64,000 bases of DNA. Origin: an uncultured Bacteroidales bacterium (GTDB lineage Bacteria > Bacteroidota > Bacteroidia > Bacteroidales > UBA932). Made by a program: the position numbers and the translations under genes. A model generated the notes under the pieces. That model had not been told where the DNA came from. It ran no database searches and saw only the letters and a list, made by a program, of their open reading frames with translations. The stretch spans positions 1 to 64,000 of the forward strand of contig ONRD01000001.1 in NCBI GenBank assembly GCA_900320185.1. The letters run 5' to 3'. Numbering within the stretch: position 1 is the first letter of the stretch; every line of letters begins with the position of its first letter. Positions 35,300 to 42,611 of this stretch are shown piece by piece.

Positions 35300-36424
35300 A
35301 TGAACCACAAAACTACAATCCTGCCCCTGGCCATGGCAGCCGCCGTGGCCCTTGCAGCATGCTCCGGACCCAAGCCGGAACAATTGACTTCCTGTACGGA
35401 AAATCCCGTAGCAAAGGAATTCCTCGAAACCGCTTCCTACCCTGACGGGGATTATTCCGAATCCGCGATGCCGGGTTTCGACACCCTCAAGACAGCTTTC
35501 CGGAAGGACCAGCCTTCCCCGATAACCGTCCGCTGGAACGCCCCCAAAACCCCTCTCAAGGATGTCCGGCTGGTCGTCTCCTGCGGGAAGAAGCTGACCG
35601 ACACCCTGTTCTGCATACCGGTAGACCCCGGCGCGGACTCAGCCCTGGTGTACAACCTTGTCCCTGGTAAGGAATGCGCCTTCCGCGTCTGCGGTCTGGA
35701 CGGCAAAGGCAAGGAAGTCGTCCTTTCCCGCGGCACCCTCCAGGCAGAAGGGCCTCTCAGGATGATCTACACCGACGCCCTCAACAACGTCCGCGACCTC
35801 GGAGGATGGAAGACAGCCGATGGGAAGACCATCCGCTACGGGCTCATATTCAGGGGCGGACAGCTCAACAGGCAGACTCCCCCGAGCGAGAGGGACATCG
35901 ACCTTTTCAAGCGCGTCCTCGGCATCAAGTGCGACGTGGACCTGCGCTGGGACTCCGAACTTGACGGCGGCACTCCCGACGATCCGTCCGACGACCTGTA
36001 CTTCACACCTCTTGGCGAAGGCGTTGAATATGTGCACATGCCCGTCAACCTCTACGCACTCGGACAGGCCGACACAACCCAGTGGAACAACCTCCTCAAC
36101 CACATGCTCGACAAGGCCATAGCCGGAGAACCTTCCTACGTCCACTGCGCCGCAGGAGCCGACCGCACCGGAACAACCTGCTTCCTCCTGGAAGGTGTGC
36201 TGGGCGTGACCGAAGAATCCCTGGCCAAGGACTATGAACTGACCTCGTTCTCCATCTACGGACGCCGCACCCGCAACGATGCCAACAGCTACCGCCACAT
36301 GGTGACTTACCTCCTTTCAAGGGAAGGAGAGACCCTGCGTGACAAGTTCGAGAACTACTTCACCGAATACATCGGCATCTCCGCCGAGAAGATCGAGGCC
36401 TTCCGCGCCGCCATGCTGGAATAG
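35300..36424 (+). CDS. Tyrosine-phosphatase-fold lipoprotein
   Basis: A 374-residue protein with lipobox VALAACSG, a fibronectin-like domain (about 60-155) and a C-terminal Y_phosphatase3-type domain. The P-loop is VHCAAGADRTGT (HCx5R), with Cys and Arg intact; NVRDLGGWKTADGKTIRYG and the upstream RGGQL motif also fit. It would dephosphorylate proteins, lipids or inositol phosphates outside the cytoplasm. It is 63 bp after CotH with no clear terminator between, so co-transcription is likely. Its stop codon lies in the first unit of a 66-bp repeat array. Confidence 0.88.
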   Translation: MNHKTTILPLAMAAAVALAACSGPKPEQLTSCTENPVAKEFLETASYPDGDYSESAMPGFDTLKTAFRKDQPSPITVRWNAPKTPLKDVRLVVSCGKKLTDTLFCIPVDPGADSALVYNLVPGKECAFRVCGLDGKGKEVVLSRGTLQAEGPLRMIYTDALNNVRDLGGWKTADGKTIRYGLIFRGGQLNRQTPPSERDIDLFKRVLGIKCDVDLRWDSELDGGTPDDPSDDLYFTPLGEGVEYVHMPVNLYALGQADTTQWNNLLNHMLDKAIAGEPSYVHCAAGADRTGTTCFLLEGVLGVTEESLAKDYELTSFSIYGRRTRNDANSYRHMVTYLLSREGETLRDKFENYFTEYIGISAEKIEAFRAAMLE

Positions 36425-36655
36425 GCTGCAGATTTACAGCTACCGTCAGGCAAACTCCTCGTTCAGCATGCCCTGGGCAACCTGGAATAGGCTGCGGATT
36501 TACAGCTACCGTCAGGCAAACTCCTCGTTGAGCATGCCCTGGACAACCTGGAACAGGCTGCGGATTTACAGCTACCGTCAGCCGATCCCTTGCTGAGCAT
36601 GCCCTGGGCAACCTGGGATAGCCTGCGGATTTACAGCTACCGTCAGCCGTCGTTT
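36418..36655. repeat. Tandem 66-bp repeats over the phosphatase stop codon
   Basis: Units begin at about 36418, 36484, 36550 and 36615, the last one partial. Each starts with a version of CTGGAATAGGCTGCRGATTT, so the end of the phosphatase gene and its TAG are part of unit 1 and are repeated downstream. Differences between units are single-base, except that the last two units carry a changed middle. Confidence 0.85.
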
Positions 36656-36685
36656 GCGGCCATGGAGCAGCATCAGGAAAAAGAG

Positions 36686-36721
36686 GGATGACTAAAAAGT
36701 CTGTTGGCTTGGAGGTCATCC
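36686..36721. terminator. Bipartite hairpin
   Basis: The outer stem GGATGAC/GTCATCC (36686-36692, 36715-36721) encloses an inner hairpin AAGTC/GGCTT. It has a left flank of A and a right flank TTAATTT. It may end the CotH-phosphatase transcript. Confidence 0.7.
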
Positions 36722-36740
36722 TTAATTTATTTGTCGTCGT

Positions 36741-36880
36741 TCGCGGGCATGGTGCACACAAACCTTTCGCTTTGCGCAGGCGGCTGCTCGCCTGACGGAA
36801 GGATCCGTGTCCGCGGGCATGGTGCACACAAACCTCTCGCTTTGCGCAAGCGGTAGCTCGCCTGACGGAAGGATCCGTCC
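36741..36880. repeat. Two 70-bp direct repeats
   Basis: Copies start at 36741 and 36811 (CGCGGGCATGGTGCACACAA and onward) and are nearly identical. Both end with CGCCTGACGGAAGGATCCGT. No coding signal is seen. Confidence 0.85.
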
Positions 36881-36931
36881 GCGGTCGCTCACAAGTGGGA
36901 ATGGAGATGCCGTCCTTGGCCTACACCCCAC

Positions 36932-37103
36932 ATTTTCAAATAGCTCACACGCTAGGTTTTCGGAAACTACTACTAGTCAATAGTTTAGGTTTTACGAGCG
37001 TGTTAAGTGGCTGTTTTTAGGGGGTAGCTTCACACGCTACTGTTTTGTAATATGCTAATAATTAGATACTTCTCTTTTTAGAGCGTGTGAGCTATTTGAA
37101 AAT
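36932..37103. mobile_element. 172-bp element with 22-bp perfect inverted ends
   Basis: The left end (36932-36953, ATTTTCAAATAGCTCACACG and on) is the exact reverse complement of 37082-37103. The core is AT-rich in a GC-rich neighbourhood. The octamer CACACGCT or its reverse recurs at 36946, 36997 (7 of 8), 37031 and 37082, with spacings 51, 34 and 51, so each half can also form its own hairpin. No target-site duplication is visible. It could be a small non-autonomous transposon or a structured RNA element. Confidence 0.65.
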
Positions 37104-37233
37104 AAGTCGACCAGGACATCCCAAGATTTTCAGATTATCCAATGACTCAGCACCGTCGCTGATTTATCAATGACTCTGCCTCTGACGTTGGTCAGTACAA
37201 GGAATGTTTGCTTATCAAGTCCCCGCCAGACAG

Positions 37234-37276
37234 ATTCTTCGCTTCGCTAAGAATGACAGCTTCGCTAAGAATGACG
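37234..37276. repeat. Short dispersed-type repeat with inverted ends
   Basis: ATTCTT and AAGAAT flank CGCTTCGCT; the second part (TTCGCTAAGAATGAC) is then repeated once in tandem. Very similar CTTCGCTTCGCTNAGAATGAC words are common between genes in many Bacteroidales genomes as I recall them. It is non-coding. Confidence 0.6.
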
Positions 37277-37287
37277 GTCCACTTGAC

Positions 37288-37320
37288 TCATCCACACTGG
37301 GGGCCGGTTTTTGTGGATGA
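37288..37320. terminator. Hairpin in the intergenic repeat region
   Basis: A 9-bp stem TCATCCACA/TGTGGATGA with a 15-nt loop. No adjacent gene uses it obviously. Confidence 0.35.
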
Positions 37321-37378
37321 CTTCAACCTGAGGACCGACTTATCATCAGGCGTATAGGAGTTGAAGTGGATATGCGCA

Positions 37379-37793
37379 GGGTCGTAAGCGGTGTTGCCCT
37401 GAGGACCCTGGCCACCCGCGGCCGTAAGCGGGCGGGGCCCACAAGCGAAGCGCTGTGGGAGGGATGGAGCGAAGCGGAAGGTCCGAAGGACAATACCGCT
37501 TGCGACCACCCAGCAAAACAACAGCTCTGTGCGTGGGAGGATGGAGCGAAGCGGAAGGTCCGAAGGGCAATACCGCTTGCGACCACCCAGCAAAACAACA
37601 GCTCTGTGCATGGGGAGAGGGATGGAGCGAAGCGGAAGGTCCGAAGGACAATACCGCTTGCGACCACCCAGCAAAACAACAGCTCTGTGCGTGGGAGGGA
37701 TGGAGCGAAGCGGAAGGTCCGAAGGGCAATACGGCTTGCGGTCCACGCCTGACAGCAATACCGCTTACGCCACTCCGGCAACCTTACTCGGTT
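37379..37793. repeat. GC-rich repeat array with units of about 78 bp
   Basis: Units beginning ATGGAGCGAAGCGGAAGGTC start at 37464, 37541, 37622 and 37700 (partial), so the spacings are 77, 81 and 78. These are not multiples of three throughout, so the long open frames on both strands cannot be a true repeat protein. The leading part (37,379-37,471) matches 167-195 and 20,570-20,634 elsewhere. A 47-bp unit that starts CGCCTGACAGCAATACCGC (37,746) recurs at 37,820. Confidence 0.85.
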
Positions 37794-37819
37794 TGATTCT
37801 CTAACATTGCTCGAGAAAG

Positions 37820-37866
37820 CGCCTGACAACAATATCGCTTACGCCACTCCGGCAACCTTACTCGGT
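37820..37866. repeat. Second copy of a 47-bp repeat
   Basis: Matches 37,746-37,792 with only a few differences; both end CGGCAACCTTACTCGGT. The gap between the copies is 27 bp of unrelated AT-rich sequence. Confidence 0.8.
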
Positions 37867-37873
37867 CAACTAA

Positions 37874-37922
37874 AAAAAGAGGGAGACCTCAAGTCTTTTT
37901 GACTTTTTGGTCCCCTCTTTTT
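37874..37922. terminator. Bipartite terminator after the DUF4988 gene
   Basis: The outer stem AAAGAGGG-GACC pairs with GGTC-CCCTCTTT, the inner stem is AAGTC/GACTT with a T5 loop. A and T runs at both ends make it work on either strand. It lies 27 bp after the stop of the minus-strand gene. Confidence 0.85.
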
Positions 37923-37948
37923 AATCGGGATATGCAATCCGCGGGATC

Positions 37949-38726
37949 CTACTCGGCCTTGATGGCGAAGATGATCACCCTGGTGTTGGTGCCGGAGGTC
38001 GTCACCGTGACTTCGGTGTCGGCCTCGAGGGCGGAGCCGAGGTCCATAGTGTACTTGTCGCTCGAAGCGACGGTCAGAGTGTATGGAGAATTATTGTTGG
38101 CTCCCGCGTTCGCTGCAGGATCCACGGAATAAATCTCAGTGTCTCCGACCTTGGCTACCAGCTTCGTGGCCTTGTTGTTCCACGAGACGGCGTAGAACGT
38201 AACCTTCTTGGTCCCCTTCGGAACCGACAGGGTCGCTTCGCCTGCCGCTTTGGATGTGCCAAGCTTGAGGACGGAGACTCCTGCTGTGCCGTTTACCGTG
38301 GCCTCCTGGGTGCTGGCATTGGTGCCGAGAGTCCAGGTTACATTGCTCGTGAAATCATCCTCGAGGGCAGGCTCGTCGCCGCCACCGGGCTCGTCGCCGC
38401 CTTCGCCGGCCTCATGGCTGACATAATAGGCGTACATGACCTCGATCTTGTCGTTGAAGGAACCGCGGAAGCCGATGAGCGTCACCTTGTCGCCCGCCTT
38501 AAGGCCGAGGGAAGCGTAGGACTTGTCGTTCGAAGCACCGTAGCCGAGGTTAGTGGCGGTAAGGCCGTAGACATACACGGTACCTGTCTCGTCGGTGAGG
38601 TCGAAATTGCCGTAGGTGGTGTTGATGTTGCCGCCAATGGTTCCGGTCAGCTGGTAAGGCTGGGTTGAAGACTCCTCCGCAGCATTGAACTCGGCCACGG
38701 TCACCGCCTTGGGCTCGGCAATCTCG
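37949..38726 (-). pseudogene. C-terminal part of the split DUF4988 lipoprotein
   Basis: This frame begins GEIAEPKAVTVAEFNAAEE and carries another OB-fold-like module (YQLTGTIGGNINTTYGNFDLTD), a Gly/Glu/Pro linker and a terminal beta-sandwich domain (about 120 residues). It directly continues the frame that stops at 38,701. Adding one G to the GGGG run at 38,727-38,730 (coding strand) would join them as NGGEIAEPKA. A GTG at 38,704 could in principle start it alone, but there would be no export signal. Confidence 0.8.
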
Positions 38727-41151
38727 CCCCATTGAAGTAACCGGTCACCGTGACAGTCTTGCCGACAAGTCCGTCAGCTCCGAGCGAAGAAAACGGATTA
38801 TAGATGCTGCCCTTGCGGGTTGCCGCACCGGGAACGTTGACGTTGTAATAAGACCCGGATTTGACGAGATCTCCGGTGAACTTGATGAACTCAGCCTTGC
38901 CGGATTCGTAGGTGTCAATGGTTGTTGTAATGTCAGATGCCTCAGGATAGGAAACGTTGTTGCCGGAAGACTCGACAGACAGGTCCGTGACTGTAGTAGC
39001 CTCAGGGACTCCGTTGTAGGTCACCTTGCTTGCCTGGAAAGCGACCTTGTCTCCGATGGAGATACCGTTTACGTTGCCGGTATAGACGAAGATGTCTGAT
39101 GTTCCGTCGGAAACCACGAAGCCTTTCGTACAGAGGGCCACGACGAGGGCACCGGTCGTCTTGAAGGGAGTGTTGTCCGCAAGTCCGACGACCTCGGTGA
39201 TGGTCCTGGCTGCAATCTCGACAGCTCCGTTGTCTACGAAACCGGTCACGATCAAGTATTTGCGGGGAGAGGTGGACAACTTTCCGTTGTAATAGCCCTT
39301 GAGAGTCACGTTGTGCCCGTTGACGGAAGCAAGTCCAAGGGACTTGTCAGGGTAGTAGACATTCAGAGGGGTATCGGCTCCTTCGACGGCAAGGTTCGCT
39401 TCCGAGTCAGTGGACGAAATGACACCCGTAACGCTTACATAATCTGCGACAGCGGACTCGAAGTCATCAAAACCGGCGGTGATGTCAGCTGGCTCAGGAT
39501 AATTGACATCGGCTGACCCCACTGTTTCAAAACCTTTTATCTTTGTAAGCTCGGCAACACCATTGTACACCGTCCTCGTGGCGGTGAAAGTGACGACGTC
39601 CCCGACCTTGGGCGTATTGCTCGAGTCATAGACGAAAACCGCCTTGGCACCGTCGGAGACGACATAGCCCCTCCTGCAGATCGCCATGACGGTCGATTCT
39701 CCGAGTGTTACGACTTCGCCTTCAGGCCTGTCGAGGACCTCGGAAACAGTGAGGACCTCCTGTTCGGGACAATCCTGGATGACCGTTATGGTTTGGGTGA
39801 CATCATTGCCCTTGAAGGTTACGACAGTCGACCTGGCGACACTCTGGGTGTTGGCCTCGGCCTTCAGTTTGACCACCTTCTCGACAAGGGCCCTGGTGTA
39901 GACGTCGAGAGTGAGCCATGAATCGGCGAAGGTGGTCTCTACCTGGTCGATGTTGGTCTTGTAGACGACCTCGAAGCTCTGCTCCTCGGATGAGATGTTC
40001 ACGGTAGGCTCCGAGATAATGATGGCATCGTTCTGGAGCTGGTTGATGTTGATGACGGTCCCGTTGTCGAGCGTTACCACGGCCGAACGGGCACCATAGG
40101 TGTCATTGGAAAGGACATTGAGGACAACGTTCTCGCCGACGGAGACGATGGTGACCCAGTCCTGGTTGCAGTCGGCGGAAGCGGCCGCATAAGGGAGAAC
40201 CAGTTCACCGCCAGTAGCATCGACGGTCTCATTGACGGTAACGGCCGGATTCTCGCCGCCTTCTATCGAAACTACCTTGACGAAGGAACCGCCCTTGTCG
40301 TCGGTAAGGATGAAGAGGATCTTGCCGGATACGAAGGGATCGGGAGCCGTGACGGCGATGCTGCCGGCCCTTTCGGAAGACTCGGTGAGCTTGACGGTCC
40401 AGCCGTTGTTCTCGAAGGTCTGCAGGTCGACCACGGCGTCTTCGGCCGCCTTGATCTCATAGGTTGTGGTCACTGTCTGCCCGGCCTCCATGCCCTCGAA
40501 TACGGTGTCGTCGAACACGAGCTGGAGCTTGACTGCCGTCGATGCAAGGGGAAGGGTGATCACGCTGCCGTCGGCAAGGGTGAAGTAGGCATTCTCGGAG
40601 TCGGTGGTGACGCTCTTGAATATGCACTCGGGAGCGCTTTCCTGGCCCTGGACCTCGTTCCAGGTCTTGCCGCCGTCATAGGAAGCCATCCACTTTCCGT
40701 CGGCGATCTTGAGCTGGGGAGCGACCCCTGAAGCGGCCACCTTGTTGCCGTCCGCATCGGTGAGGAATTCCCCGTTCACTGTCCAGTAATAGGTGCCGTC
40801 CTCGCCCTGGGCGACGCTGATGACGGGAGCCTCGGCGTCCTTGCCGTCCTGGCCGTTTTCACCGTTCTTTCCATCCTTTCCGTTGGTGATGGTGGCAGTA
40901 TTGCCATCGCTGAAAGTGATCACGTAGCCATTTGAAGTGGATGTCACGGAAGTGACACTGACATTGCTCTGGAGAGCCTCGACCAACTGGCGGAGGGTTC
41001 CGATGTCCGAATTCATGGAATTGCACCTGGATTCGAGCTCGGCCAGCTTGGCTTTCTGGGAATTAAGCTCATTCCAGATGTCCGTGTCGTCATACTTGCA
41101 GCCGGCGAACAGGAGCGCCAGCGGCAGAAGCATAAGAAGGATTCTTTTCAT
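38701..41151 (-). CDS. DUF4988-type modular lipoprotein, cut short by a frameshift
   Basis: 816 residues from MKRILLMLLPLALLFAGCKYDD, a clear lipobox. A coiled coil (about 25-55) and DUF4988 region (collagen-like GKDGKNGENGQDGKD near 95; FLTDADGNKVAASG) are followed by BACON-like beta domains near 300-470 and then two OB-fold modules, each ending like GYYNGKLSTSPRKYLIVTG. The last residues (ARLPSPRR) are out of frame with the third module. Such proteins sit on the cell surface and bind carbohydrates or nucleic acids; the ligand is unknown. Confidence 0.82.
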   Translation of the reverse strand: MKRILLMLLPLALLFAGCKYDDTDIWNELNSQKAKLAELESRCNSMNSDIGTLRQLVEALQSNVSVTSVTSTSNGYVITFSDGNTATITNGKDGKNGENGQDGKDAEAPVISVAQGEDGTYYWTVNGEFLTDADGNKVAASGVAPQLKIADGKWMASYDGGKTWNEVQGQESAPECIFKSVTTDSENAYFTLADGSVITLPLASTAVKLQLVFDDTVFEGMEAGQTVTTTYEIKAAEDAVVDLQTFENNGWTVKLTESSERAGSIAVTAPDPFVSGKILFILTDDKGGSFVKVVSIEGGENPAVTVNETVDATGGELVLPYAAASADCNQDWVTIVSVGENVVLNVLSNDTYGARSAVVTLDNGTVININQLQNDAIIISEPTVNISSEEQSFEVVYKTNIDQVETTFADSWLTLDVYTRALVEKVVKLKAEANTQSVARSTVVTFKGNDVTQTITVIQDCPEQEVLTVSEVLDRPEGEVVTLGESTVMAICRRGYVVSDGAKAVFVYDSSNTPKVGDVVTFTATRTVYNGVAELTKIKGFETVGSADVNYPEPADITAGFDDFESAVADYVSVTGVISSTDSEANLAVEGADTPLNVYYPDKSLGLASVNGHNVTLKGYYNGKLSTSPRKYLIVTGFVDNGAVEIAARTITEVVGLADNTPFKTTGALVVALCTKGFVVSDGTSDIFVYTGNVNGISIGDKVAFQASKVTYNGVPEATTVTDLSVESSGNNVSYPEASDITTTIDTYESGKAEFIKFTGDLVKSGSYYNVNVPGAATRKGSIYNPFSSLGADGLVGKTVTVTGYFNGARLPSPRR

Positions 41152-41263
41152 GATTGTTGATTGATTATTGTATTGTGTCAAAAACATATGCCCATATCTT
41201 GACAAAAATAATCAAAATAACCGGAGGAGCAGGCAGTCCAAGACCGTTGGCATGGAAAAGTTA

Positions 41264-42520
41264 TCAACCGTCCTTTGTTGACAACTTGTTCCAGATGTAG
41301 ACCTTGTCGCCCCGGCGGACCTTCCCCGCGGAGACGGGAATGGAGCACAGGTCGCCTTTGGAAGCCCTGGGGACGGGATCAAATTCAAGACGGACCTCCC
41401 TCACGGTCTCCTCGACCACTCCGGTAGAGGGTCCTGTGATGAGGACATCGTCGCCTGGCTCGAGACTCCCCGACTCCACCAGGATCTCGGCTACACCGAT
41501 CCTGTCGAACCAGTTGGTGACCTTCCCGCAATAGACCTTGCGGCGGGTCGCCTGGCTGCCGTAGACTTCACTCCACTCTCCCAGCCTGGCGCCCTGGTAG
41601 TATCCGTCCCAGAAACCACGGTTGAACACCTCCGAAAGCTCTTCCTTCAGTCCGGCGGCCAGGCCTGCGGTGAATGTCCCGTCGCAGATGGCATCAGCCG
41701 CCCTGCGGTAGCAGGAGACGGTCCTTCTTACATATTCGGAACTGCGGGCACGGCCTTCTATCTTGAAGACGCGGACACCGACATCCGCCATCTTGTCCAT
41801 GAACTCTATGGTGCACAGGTCCTTGGGCGACATTATGTACTTGTTGTCGACAACCAGGGCGTTGCCTGTCTCCAGGTCAGTCACCCCGTACCCCCTCCTG
41901 CAGACCTGATAGCACTCACCCCTGTTGGCGGAAGCCCCGTAGGAGTGGAGGCTCAAATAGCACTTGCCCGAGACTGCCATGCACAGCGCCCCATGGGCGA
42001 ACATCTCGATCCTCACCGGCGCGCCGCCCGGACCTTTTATTCCCTCACGGGCCACCGCGTCGTGGATCTCCCTGACCTGTCCGAGACTGAGTTCCCTGGC
42101 CAGGACGACCACGTCGGCAAAGCCGGAGTAGAACCTCAGTGCCTCGACGTTGGAGATGTTCAGCTGGGTGGAGGCGTGCACCTCCACTCCTCTTTCGCGG
42201 CAATATGCTATCACAGCCATGTCGGAGGCTATGATGGCATCCACGCCACATGCCTTGGCTTCGTCCACCAGGGCGCGCATCCGGCCAAGGTCGCCGTCAT
42301 AGACGATTATGTTGAGGGTCAGGTAGGTCTTGACGCCGGCCTCCCTGCAGGTTTCCACGACGGAGCGCAGGTCCTCCTGCGAGAAGTTGTTCGCGGAATG
42401 GGAGCGCATGTTGAGATCGCCGACTCCGAAGTAGACTGAGTCCGCGCCTCCTTGGATCGCGGCCCTCAGGCACTCGAAATTGCCCGCCGGAGCCATTATT
42501 TCCAATTCTTTCCTGTCCAT
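41264..42520 (-). CDS. U32-family protein (TrhP/RlhA-like)
   Basis: A 418-residue protein starting MDRKELEIMAPAGNFECLRAAI. It carries the U32 motif EMFAHGALCMAVSGKCYLS and the cysteine set GECYQVCRRGY. U32 members once called peptidases are now known to hydroxylate tRNA or rRNA or to act in ubiquinone synthesis, several with an Fe-S cluster. The four cysteines here fit that. TrhP (tRNA ho5U34) is the best guess. Confidence 0.88.
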   Translation of the reverse strand: MDRKELEIMAPAGNFECLRAAIQGGADSVYFGVGDLNMRSHSANNFSQEDLRSVVETCREAGVKTYLTLNIIVYDGDLGRMRALVDEAKACGVDAIIASDMAVIAYCRERGVEVHASTQLNISNVEALRFYSGFADVVVLARELSLGQVREIHDAVAREGIKGPGGAPVRIEMFAHGALCMAVSGKCYLSLHSYGASANRGECYQVCRRGYGVTDLETGNALVVDNKYIMSPKDLCTIEFMDKMADVGVRVFKIEGRARSSEYVRRTVSCYRRAADAICDGTFTAGLAAGLKEELSEVFNRGFWDGYYQGARLGEWSEVYGSQATRRKVYCGKVTNWFDRIGVAEILVESGSLEPGDDVLITGPSTGVVEETVREVRLEFDPVPRASKGDLCSIPVSAGKVRRGDKVYIWNKLSTKDG

Positions 42521-42540
42521 GTGCTTTCAGTTGGCAGTTG

Positions 42541-42548
42541 CAAATATA
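42541..42548 (-). promoter_or_regulatory. Promoter -7 box of the U32 gene
   Basis: TATATTTG on the minus strand, 21 bp before the ATG. The region is shared with the divergent glucanotransferase gene. Confidence 0.6.
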
Positions 42549-42581
42549 CTGCTTTTTGTTTTTTTTGATTAATATTGCAGT

Positions 42582-42603
42582 TGCGTCCGACAAGGCGGAC
42601 GCA
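42582..42603 (+). promoter_or_regulatory. Hairpin in the leader of the glucanotransferase gene
   Basis: A perfect 8-bp stem TGCGTCCG/CGGACGCA with loop ACAAGG ends 8 nt before the ATG at 42612, close enough to affect initiation. Confidence 0.5.
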
Positions 42604-42611
42604 TTTGTCTT

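Noticed and set aside
37288..37832. Repeat proteins on both strands of the 37.4-37.8 kb region
   Set aside because: Unit spacings of 77, 81 and 78 bp shift the frame between units, and no start signals or neighbours support translation.
37379..37866. CRISPR array
   Set aside because: Units of about 78 bp follow each other directly with no unique spacers, and no cas genes are present.
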